5,469 bases of DNA, taken from positions 1 through 5,469 of the forward strand of contig DATCDR010000227.1 in NCBI GenBank assembly GCA_036510575.1, given 5' to 3'. This stretch comes from DATCDR01 sp036510575 (GTDB lineage: Bacteria; Actinomycetota; Acidimicrobiia; Acidimicrobiales; Bog-793). Positions 1 to 5,462 of the stretch are shown one piece after another; the first letter of the stretch is position 1; every line of letters begins with the position of its first letter. Both the position numbers and the translations under genes were made by a program. A model generated the notes under the pieces. That model had not been told where the DNA came from, ran no database searches, and saw only the letters and a list, made by a program, of their open reading frames with translations.

Positions 1-674
1 CGGTTGCCGAATCCATGGCGGAGCAACGTGACGATCTCGTCGTAATCGGCCAAGGCGGGGTCGACCGCTGGAGTCTCCCGGCGAGTGATCTCGATGACCG
101 CCGAGGCGACGTTCGGCTTTGGGAAGAAGACCTCTGGCGGCACGACCATCTCGACCGAGGTCGTCGCGAAGTAGGCGATACGCGCCGAGACCGCCCCATA
201 GATCTTGTTGCCAGGGGGTGCCGCAAATCTCTCTGCGACCTCCCGCTGGACCATCACGACGAGGCGGCGGACGATCGGAGCGTTCTCGAGGACCCCCATC
301 ACGAGCGGGGTCGCGACGTTGTACGGCAAGTTAGCGACCATAGTCACACCCGAGGCGCGGCCGACGAGCGATAGTGGGAACAGCGCCGCGAGGTCGATCT
401 CGAGCGCATCACCGCGGATGACTCGAACGTCGTCGGGGAGTGTCTCGGCTAACACCTCGGCGAGCCGATGGTCGATCTCGATCGCGGTCACGAAGGCGCC
501 GGTAGCGTGGAGCGCGAGCGTCAGCGATCCAAGGCCGGGTCCGACCTCGAGAACCTGGTCGCCCGGACCTACCGCCGCGAGGCGTGCGATCCGCTCGGTG
601 AGATTCGGGTCCACCACGAAGTTCTGACCAAGCGACTTCGCCGGTCGCACGCCCGACGAGCTGAGCAGATCCAT
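1..674 (-). CDS. rsmA: RsmA (KsgA), 16S rRNA adenine dimethyltransferase, 3' end cut by the window edge
   Basis: RsmA uses S-adenosylmethionine to dimethylate two adjacent adenines (A1518 and A1519, E. coli numbering) in helix 45 of 16S rRNA during late small-subunit assembly in the cytoplasm. About 224 codons are present and the frame is still open at base 1, so the C-terminal helical domain is missing. Visible motifs: SLGQNF (residues 14-19), the AdoMet motif EVGPGLGSLT (43-52), the acidic EID of the next strand (66-68), GDALEID (88-94), the catalytic NLPY (115-118) and FFPKPNVASAV (183-193). These leave little doubt. The ATG at 674 is chosen because GGAG at 685-682 sits 7 nt before it. An in-frame GTG at 710 would overlap the tatD stop and add 12 residues, but it has no Shine-Dalgarno. 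The gene lies 32 nt after tatD and is probably co-transcribed with it. A TTA leucine codon at residue 75 is unusual for such GC-rich DNA. Confidence 0.96.
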   Translation of the reverse strand, partial: MDLLSSSGVRPAKSLGQNFVVDPNLTERIARLAAVGPGDQVLEVGPGLGSLTLALHATGAFVTAIEIDHRLAEVLAETLPDDVRVIRGDALEIDLAALFPLSLVGRASGVTMVANLPYNVATPLVMGVLENAPIVRRLVVMVQREVAERFAAPPGNKIYGAVSARIAYFATTSVEMVVPPEVFFPKPNVASAVIEITRRETPAVDPALADYDEIVTLLRHGFGN

Positions 675-706
675 CGTCTCGCTCCGCCCGAGCCGACGCG
701 GTTCCC

Positions 707-1516
707 TCACGATGGGATCTGGAAGACGCGTGCGGTGTTCTCGCGAGTGAGTGCTGCGAACGTGGCTATCGGAGTGCCGCGGACCGCTGCGACCGCCTCG
801 CCGACAACCGCCACCCATGCCGGTTCGTTTCGCTGCCCCCGGTGCGGCACGGGCGCCAAGTACGGCGCATCGGTCTCAACGAGGATCCGGTCGTCGGGAA
901 CAAAGCGAGCGGCATCGCGGAGCGCGCCTGCGTTCTTGAACGTCACGATGCCGCTAACGGAGATGTAGCACCCGAGGTCGAGACATGCACTCGCCTCTTC
1001 GACTCCACCGGAGAAGCAGTGGATGACCGTACGGTCCGGCGCTCCCTCGCTCCGCAGGACCTCGAACGTGTCATCCCATGCATCGCGAGTGTGGATCACC
1101 AGTGCGAGCCCGAACTGCTTCGCGAGCGCGATCTGTTCGGTGAAGACCTCCCGCTGAGTCGCGCGTGGCGAGTGCTCGTAGTAGTAGTCGAGGCCGCACT
1201 CCCCGACCCCGACGACAGCTCCCGAAGCACCGATCGAGCCGGAATCAGCTGCGCTTTGGAGCAGTTCGAGAATCTGCGCCGTGCCGAGCGTCGCCTCGTG
1301 GGGATGCAAGCCGACGGTCGCGTAGGCACCATCGCCGACGCTCGTCGCGAGTTCCACGGCGCGCGCCGAGGAGCTCGGATCCGTCCCTACGAGAATCAGA
1401 CGCTCGACCCCCGCCTGCCGGGCGCGAGCCAAGAGCTCGTCGGTGTCACTCTCGTCGTGAAGGTGGCAGTGACTGTCGGTCCAAGCTGCGATCGTCTCCG
1501 AGACGTCCCCGCTCAC
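707..1516 (-). CDS. tatD: TatD family metal-dependent hydrolase / deoxyribonuclease
   Basis: TatD proteins are cytoplasmic TIM-barrel enzymes of the amidohydrolase superfamily. Characterised members are divalent-metal-dependent 3'-5' DNA exonucleases linked to DNA repair and degradation. The 269-residue product matches the usual length of about 260. Expected metal ligands are all visible: TDSHCHLH (13-20; His16 and His18), VGECGLDYYY (104-113; Glu106), ALVIHTRDA (138-146; His142), VIHCFSGG (164-171; His166) and VETDAPYLAP (213-222; Asp216). The frame stays open well upstream into metG, but that stretch is arginine-rich and unlike TatD. The chosen start is the GTG at 1516, whose bases overlap the metG TGA stop (4-nt GTGA overlap). 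A GGAGG at 1531-1527, inside the end of metG, precedes it by 10 nt. This indicates translational coupling to metG. The exact in vivo substrate of this copy cannot be read from sequence. Confidence 0.95.
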   Translation of the reverse strand: MSGDVSETIAAWTDSHCHLHDESDTDELLARARQAGVERLILVGTDPSSSARAVELATSVGDGAYATVGLHPHEATLGTAQILELLQSAADSGSIGASGAVVGVGECGLDYYYEHSPRATQREVFTEQIALAKQFGLALVIHTRDAWDDTFEVLRSEGAPDRTVIHCFSGGVEEASACLDLGCYISVSGIVTFKNAGALRDAARFVPDDRILVETDAPYLAPVPHRGQRNEPAWVAVVGEAVAAVRGTPIATFAALTRENTARVFQIPS

Positions 1517-3048
1517 TCGACTGCTTCCTCCAAGCGGCGACGCGGGAAGAGTGGCTCCGTCCGTTGAACGGCCAGACCGCCCGGGTAGCCGCCCCAATCG
1601 AGGATGCCGCCAGGACCGGCGGCGCCGGGCGCGGCGACGTCGCCGGAGAGGCCGATCCGTCGCCATATCTCAGCTGCCGACGCCGGGATCGCCGGAGAAG
1701 CGAGCAGCGCGACGATCCGAAGCACCTCTAAGGCGTCGCCGAGTACTGCGTCGACCTTCGGGCCCGGCTCGAGCTTCCAGGGCTCGACGACCTCTAGTGC
1801 CGCATTCGCCGCACCGATCAGCGTCCAGGTCCGCGCCAGGCCCGCGTAGGGTCTCGTTGCTGCCCACTCGGCTCTGATTTCAGGGATCTCGGTCTCCACC
1901 GCTGCTCGCATCTGCGTGGCGCCACTCGGCTGCGGACCGATTCCACCGCACTTCTGGCTCACGAGCGTCGAGACCCGCTGAAGCAGGTTGCCGAGGTTGT
2001 TCGCGAGGTCCGCGTTGTAGCGCTCGATCAATCCCTCATAGGTGAAGTCCCCGTCGAGGCCAAGCGTCACGTCGCGAAGGATGTGGTAGCGGAGCGGATC
2101 GAGGCCGACATCTTCGGCGAGCTCGATCGGATCGACGTGATTGGCCTGCGACTTGCCCATCTTCTTCCCACCCACCAGCAAGAAGCCGTGTGCGACGATG
2201 CCTGCCGGCGGCTCGATGCCAGCGGCCATGCACATAGCTGGCCACCAGACGCAGTGGAACTTAACGATGTCCTTGCCGATGAGGTGATGCGCGGCGGGCC
2301 ACCATTTCTCGAAGTACTCCGGGTCAGCGCCGTAGCCGACCGCGGAGGTGTAGTTCATCAGCGCCTCGAACCACACGTAAAAGACATGCCGCTCGTCCCA
2401 GGGCACAGGGATGCCCCAGTCGAAGGACGTTCTCGAGATCGAGAAGTCGCCAAGACCCTGGCGGATCAGGCCGAGTGCCTCATTGCGCCTGCTCTCTGGG
2501 AGCACCGCCGTCGGATTTCGCGCGTACCACTCGGTCAGCCGGTCCTGGAACTTAGAGAGCGCGAAGAAGTAGTTCTCCTCCGTCACCCACTCGGCCAGCG
2601 TCTCATGTATCGGGCAGAGACCACCCTCTAATAGATCGGACTCGACGTAGTAGTTCTCGCACGAGACGCAGTACCAGCCGGCGTAGTCACCCTTATAGAT
2701 GTACCCGTTGTCAAAGATCGCCTCCACGAACTTCGCGACCGAGGTCTCATGGCGCTCGTCGGTGGTCCTGATGAAGTCGTCCTGGGTGATGCCAAGGTCC
2801 GCCCACGCTCGGAGGAACCACGTCGAGGCCTGATCGACCCACTCCTTTGGCGACACGCCGTGCTCCTCGGCGCTGCGGGCGATCTTCAAGCCGTGCTCGT
2901 CGAGGCCGGTAAGGAACAGCACATCGTCCCCGATCAGTCGGTGCCACCTCGCCAGCGCGTCGGCGACGATCATGGTGTACGCCGTCCCGAGGTGGGGTCG
3001 GTCGTTCACGTAGAAGATTGGCGTCGTCTGAAAGTAGCGTTCGGGCAC
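1513..3048 (-). CDS. metG: Methionyl-tRNA synthetase (MetRS)
   Basis: MetRS attaches methionine to initiator and elongator tRNA-Met using ATP. The 511-residue product is a class I synthetase with the HIGH-type motif HLGT (19-22), the LTGLDEHG strand (46-53), and a zinc-binding insertion with Cys127, Cys130, Cys145 and His148. That C-x2-C / C-x2-H knuckle resembles the Thermus-type enzyme. The active-site segment FYVWFEALMNY (223-233) is present, as is the second signature KMGKS (296-300) in place of the commoner KMSKS. KMGKS also occurs in other bacterial and organellar MetRS. The helical anticodon-binding domain follows, including NADLANNLGNLLQR (345-358). The protein ends near residue 511 with no C-terminal EMAPII/Trbp111-like domain, so it is a short form. 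The start is a GTG 30 nt after the rsmI stop, and the N-terminus fits the family exactly. No good Shine-Dalgarno precedes it, so coupling to rsmI is plausible. Tandem rare Leu codons CTA-TTA encode residues 139-140. Confidence 0.98.
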   Translation of the reverse strand: MPERYFQTTPIFYVNDRPHLGTAYTMIVADALARWHRLIGDDVLFLTGLDEHGLKIARSAEEHGVSPKEWVDQASTWFLRAWADLGITQDDFIRTTDERHETSVAKFVEAIFDNGYIYKGDYAGWYCVSCENYYVESDLLEGGLCPIHETLAEWVTEENYFFALSKFQDRLTEWYARNPTAVLPESRRNEALGLIRQGLGDFSISRTSFDWGIPVPWDERHVFYVWFEALMNYTSAVGYGADPEYFEKWWPAAHHLIGKDIVKFHCVWWPAMCMAAGIEPPAGIVAHGFLLVGGKKMGKSQANHVDPIELAEDVGLDPLRYHILRDVTLGLDGDFTYEGLIERYNADLANNLGNLLQRVSTLVSQKCGGIGPQPSGATQMRAAVETEIPEIRAEWAATRPYAGLARTWTLIGAANAALEVVEPWKLEPGPKVDAVLGDALEVLRIVALLASPAIPASAAEIWRRIGLSGDVAAPGAAGPGGILDWGGYPGGLAVQRTEPLFPRRRLEEAVE

Positions 3049-3055
3049 GCTTTGA

Positions 3056-3076
3056 GCGTAGCGACCTAAGCGACGC
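3056..3076 (-). promoter_or_regulatory. Stem-loop in the rsmI-metG intergenic region
   Basis: On the transcribed strand, GCGTCGC and GCTACGC flank a 7-nt loop TTAGGTC. Six of seven positions pair, with one C-T mismatch. The hairpin fills most of the 30-nt gap and ends 7 nt before the metG GTG. It is not followed by a U tract, so it is not an intrinsic terminator. The loop contains AGG, the only Shine-Dalgarno-like bases in front of metG. A role in metG initiation, processing or mRNA stability is inference. A short GC-rich hairpin can arise by chance. Confidence 0.35.
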
Positions 3077-3078
3077 CC

Positions 3079-3957
3079 TTACTGCTCCGAAGTCGGCTTC
3101 ACCGCTACTGGAAGCGGCACGGCGAGTGCGGCGTCGTAGGCCTGACGATGCCCCACGCCGCGAAGTACCTCGACCGCGGCGATGGCGTCGCGACGCGCCA
3201 GCCCCGCGGCGTAGAGCTGCTCGAACAGCGGCGCGAGCGGCTCGTCGGTCCCCCGCTCAACCGGATCGATGCCGTCGATGATGACGACGTACTCGCCGCG
3301 GGCGATCTGCACGCACGACGAGTCTGCTGAGTCGCCAAGCGTGCCGCGCCACGTCTCCTCATGCAGCTTGGTGAGCTCGCGCGAGACCGACACCCGCCGC
3401 TTACCGCCACAGACCTCCTCGAGGTCGCGAAGCGTCTGTGCGACTCGATGCGGTGACTCATAACAGACGACTGGAACCTCGGATCGCTCGATCTCGCCCA
3501 ACCGCTCGCTTCGAGCGGACCCTTTGCGGGGCAAGAACCCCTCGAAAGCGAAGCGGTCGACAGCGAATCCAGCGACGACGAGCGCGGCGAGCAACGCCGA
3601 TGCACCCGGAACGGCGACAATCGGCACGCCTTGCTCCGCGCAAGCTGCCACAACCCGACCGCCTGGGTCGGAGAGCAACGGGGTGCCGGCATCCGAGACG
3701 ATCGCGACGGAGTGCCCCGATGCGACGAGGTCGCGAACGAGCTCGACACGACTCGCCTCGTTGTGCTCATGGAGCGAGACGAGGCGCCGCGCCGATATCT
3801 GCTTCGCTGCGAGTAGCTGTCCGGTATGGCGGGTGTCCTCACAGCAGACCACGTCGACCGCTCCGAGGATCCGGAGCGCTCGGGCGGACAGATCCTCCAG
3901 ATTCCCGATGGGTGTCGCGACGATGTAGAGGACGCCGCTCGATGCCTCCTTGGTCAC
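3079..3957 (-). CDS. rsmI: RsmI, 16S rRNA (cytidine-1402-2'-O)-methyltransferase
   Basis: RsmI uses S-adenosylmethionine to 2'-O-methylate C1402 of 16S rRNA, a P-site nucleotide also N4-methylated by RsmH. This tunes start-codon choice and decoding fidelity. The 292-residue protein shows the full tetrapyrrole-methylase-fold signature: LYIVATPIGNLEDL (10-23), CCEDTRHT (38-45), SLHEHNE (61-67), VSDAGTPLLSDPG (87-99), VPGASALLAAL (116-126), FEGFLPRKG (138-146), VCYESPHR (164-171) and SRELTKLHEE (192-201). A helical C-terminal segment (about 240-277) matches the RsmI tail domain. The start is a GTG whose bases overlap the TGA stop of the preceding DUF192-like gene (GTGA, 4-nt overlap). GAGGTG at 3968-3963 sits 5 nt before it, a strong site. 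The gene ends with TAA, 30 nt before metG. A second Shine-Dalgarno-like AAGGAGG lies inside codons 3-5, with no start codon at a useful distance. Confidence 0.97.
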   Translation of the reverse strand: MTKEASSGVLYIVATPIGNLEDLSARALRILGAVDVVCCEDTRHTGQLLAAKQISARRLVSLHEHNEASRVELVRDLVASGHSVAIVSDAGTPLLSDPGGRVVAACAEQGVPIVAVPGASALLAALVVAGFAVDRFAFEGFLPRKGSARSERLGEIERSEVPVVCYESPHRVAQTLRDLEEVCGGKRRVSVSRELTKLHEETWRGTLGDSADSSCVQIARGEYVVIIDGIDPVERGTDEPLAPLFEQLYAAGLARRDAIAAVEVLRGVGHRQAYDAALAVPLPVAVKPTSEQ

Positions 3958-4271
3958 TCCCGCACCTCGAGCTGATCGCCGACTGCGAGCTTCCAGCGCT
4001 CAAACGCCCCGCGTTCTGCGGAGAGCACCGCCTGACCGGCTCGAGGACCGAGCCGCACCCTGAGGTGCCCCACGTGGCCGAGATGGCGCACGACGAGCTC
4101 GGCGTCGAGCCACGCCACGTCAAATCCAGCCCTGGCTCGAAATCCGGTGATCAACCGGGTGTCGTGGCGCAACAGCGCGCCGACTTCGCTCGGACCGTTC
4201 TCGGCGGATGCGACCCGAGCGTCGACCTCGAGACTCGCGAGGACCTCTCCTCGACGCAGTAGCCACCCCAT
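3954..4271 (-). CDS. Small DUF192-like protein, degenerate
   Basis: The 105-residue product has no signal peptide or membrane segment, so it should be cytoplasmic. It resembles Actinobacteria-type DUF192 proteins, whose function is unknown. The opening GWLLRRGEVLASLEV (2-16), the central FDVAWLDAELVVR (50-62) and the ending AVLSAERGAFERWKLAVGD (81-99) followed by a short LEVRE tail match the family pattern of an N-terminal strand, a DVAxxD core and a closing GxxxxW-GD-LEV block. The usual arginine-glycine-leucine motif after the first strand and the GMRFPID-type core motif are both eroded (here RARAGFDVA at 45-53), so function may have changed. The ATG at 4271 is chosen over the open upstream frame (which reaches 4385 inside ychF) because GGAGG at 4281-4277 lies 5 nt ahead and the family similarity begins there. 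It follows ychF by 85 nt and overlaps rsmI by 4 nt, so it is translationally coupled to rsmI. Family assignment is by eye from pattern. Confidence 0.7.
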   Translation of the reverse strand: MGWLLRRGEVLASLEVDARVASAENGPSEVGALLRHDTRLITGFRARAGFDVAWLDAELVVRHLGHVGHLRVRLGPRAGQAVLSAERGAFERWKLAVGDQLEVRE

Positions 4272-4284
4272 CGATGCCTCCGTC

Positions 4285-4301
4285 AGCGCCTGGCTTGCGC
4301 T
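4285..4301 (-). promoter_or_regulatory. Small hairpin just upstream of the DUF192-like gene's ribosome binding site
   Basis: The 85-nt gap between ychF and the DUF192-like gene contains a 5-bp inverted repeat on the transcribed strand, AGCGC and GCGCT, around a 7-nt loop. It ends 3 nt before the GGAGG of the next gene. It lacks a U tract and is too short for a convincing terminator. The rest of the gap shows a perfect 8-nt palindrome (4342-4349) and no convincing promoter. Any role in setting expression of the downstream genes is a guess. Confidence 0.2.
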
Positions 4302-4356
4302 ACCAAAGTACCGGATCGTCGTCAGCGAGCTGCAGCGACAAAGGGCCCTCCGACGC

Positions 4357-5430
4357 TCAGACGTTGAAACGAATCTCGAGGACATCCCCGTCCTTTACCG
4401 GGTAGTCCTTCCCTTCGAGACGGAGCTTGCCCGAGCTCTTCGCCGCGTGCCAACTGCCGAGCTCAAGCAGCTCGTCCCAGTGGATGATCTCGGCACGAAT
4501 AAAGCCGCGTTGGAGATCAGAGTGGATGACCCCTGCACACTCTGGAGCCTTGGCACCAGCTCGGAAAGTCCAGGCGCGCGACTCCTTGTCGCCAGTGGTG
4601 AAAAAGGTCCAGCGGCCGATCGCGTCAAAGAGCGCCCTGGCCACGCGTGCGAGTGCCCCTTCCCCGAGACCAAGCCCCTCGAGCAGCTCGGCTCGTTCGG
4701 CGGGGTCGAGACGCGACGCTTCTGCCTCGAGCTGGATGGAGACGCCGAGGGCGATACCACCCTCTCCGAGCAGCTCCGCGACGCGCGAGAGGTCACTGTC
4801 GTCGTCGAGCTGGCTCTCGCCGCGGTTGACCACGACGAAAGTCGGCTTATTGGTCAACAAGAACATCGGCTCGAGCTCCTCGCGTACCGCTGGTGGCAGC
4901 GATGAGCGGTAAAGCGGCACGCCCGTCTCGAGCAGTGCTTTCGCGCGTTCCATCGCCTCGATCGCGCCGGAGTTCGCGGCTTGCACCCGCGAGGCCTTCT
5001 TCGCACGGGTGATCTGGGTCTCGAGCGAGCCGATGTCACCGAGGATCAGCTCCAGCTCGAGCGATTCGAGCCCGGCTACCGGGTCAGTCTCGCCAGGCAC
5101 CGTGTCATCGATGAAGCTCCGAACGACCAGGCAGAGGGCGTCCACTTCGCGAATTCCGGCCAACATCCGATTGCCAAGGCCGTCATGGCCGTCGCTGCTC
5201 GCCACCACGCCACCGATGTCGGAGATCTCCACTCCGGCATACACCGTCTTTTTGCTGGCACTCATCTTCGAGAGTCGGTCCATCCGGCTGTCGGGGACGT
5301 GCGCGATGCCGACTGTGGTTTCTGTGGTCGTAAAGGGATGCGGCGCGACCGCGACGGAGGCCCCGGTCAGCGCGTTAAACAGCGATGACTTTCCAGAGTT
5401 CGGTAGGCCGACGAGCCCGATCCGTTCCAA
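4357..5430 (-). CDS. ychF: YchF/OLA1-type P-loop ATPase (Obg-related), divergent form
   Basis: YchF is a universally conserved, ribosome-associated P-loop NTPase of the Obg family that favours ATP over GTP. It is linked to translation and oxidative-stress responses. The 357-residue product (E. coli: 363) has the G1 loop GLPNSGKS (8-15), a switch I region HPFTTTETTVG (31-41), G3 DIGG (71-74), DGLGNRMLAGIRE (83-95) and the non-canonical G4 NRGE (202-205), which fits the NxxE associated with ATP preference. A helical insert (about 125-175) and a C-terminal TGS domain (about 274-357) follow, with FFTTGDKESRAWTFRAGAKA, then AGVIHSDLQRGFIRAE and GKDYPVKDGDV, ending in FNV. Oddities: NSGKSS replaces NVGKST, and a 3-residue deletion removes the segment holding E. 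coli His114, needed for ATP hydrolysis. The start is TTG, set by AAAGGAG at 5442-5436, 5 nt upstream. No other start exists in the 39 nt to the window edge. It may lead the operon. Confidence 0.95.
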   Translation of the reverse strand: MERIGLVGLPNSGKSSLFNALTGASVAVAPHPFTTTETTVGIAHVPDSRMDRLSKMSASKKTVYAGVEISDIGGVVASSDGHDGLGNRMLAGIREVDALCLVVRSFIDDTVPGETDPVAGLESLELELILGDIGSLETQITRAKKASRVQAANSGAIEAMERAKALLETGVPLYRSSLPPAVREELEPMFLLTNKPTFVVVNRGESQLDDDSDLSRVAELLGEGGIALGVSIQLEAEASRLDPAERAELLEGLGLGEGALARVARALFDAIGRWTFFTTGDKESRAWTFRAGAKAPECAGVIHSDLQRGFIRAEIIHWDELLELGSWHAAKSSGKLRLEGKDYPVKDGDVLEIRFNV

Positions 5431-5435
5431 ACGAG

Positions 5436-5442
5436 CTCCTTT
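5436..5442 (-). promoter_or_regulatory. Shine-Dalgarno that fixes the TTG start of ychF
   Basis: AAAGGAG on the minus strand lies 5 nt before the TTG at 5430. It is the strongest ribosome binding site in the window. It decides the start, because no ATG or GTG is available in frame and the protein's family N-terminus (ERIGLVGLPN) begins immediately after the TTG. Confidence 0.8.
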
Positions 5443-5456
5443 GCTACGGGCTATAG

Positions 5457-5462
5457 ATCCTA
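5457..5462 (-). promoter_or_regulatory. Possible -10 element upstream of ychF
   Basis: TAGGAT on the minus strand fits the TAnnnT pattern of sigma-70-type -10 boxes. It would give a short leader of about 20 nt before the ychF TTG. Any -35 box would lie outside the window, so this cannot be judged further. A match this short has a real chance of being accidental. Confidence 0.25.

Noticed and set aside
393..481. Direct repeat GTCGATCTCGA at 393-403 and 471-481
   Set aside because: Both copies encode Glu-Ile-Asp in RsmA with favoured codons. Protein sequence and codon bias explain the repeat.
842..1567. Long plus-strand open frame (241 codons) opposite tatD
   Set aside because: It lies wholly antisense to a clear TatD gene, has no recognisable motif or ribosome binding site, and is of the kind GC-rich DNA produces opposite real genes.
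1517..1666. N-terminal extension of tatD by 50 codons to an upstream ATG
   Set aside because: The extension lies inside metG in another frame and is arginine-rich with no TatD similarity. The GTG at 1516 has a ribosome binding site and fits the family start.
2083..2631. Plus-strand open frame of 182 codons opposite metG
   Set aside because: It is antisense to the conserved MetRS catalytic core, with no start signal and no recognisable domain.
3438..4262. Plus-strand open frame of 274 codons across rsmI and the DUF192-like gene
   Set aside because: The product is very arginine- and proline-rich with no family features, and it crosses two supported minus-strand genes. It is a shadow frame.
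4342..4349. Perfect palindrome AGGGCCCT just after the ychF stop
   Set aside because: It has no loop and no following U tract, so it cannot act as an intrinsic terminator. An 8-nt palindrome is expected by chance in GC-rich DNA.
4272..4385. N-terminal extension of the DUF192-like gene by 38 codons into ychF
   Set aside because: Family similarity begins at the ATG at 4271, which has a GGAGG 5 nt upstream. The upstream frame is just open by chance.
4147..4905. Plus-strand open frame of 252 codons opposite ychF and the intergenic gap
   Set aside because: It is antisense to the conserved TGS domain of YchF, and its low-complexity charged product has no recognisable domain.
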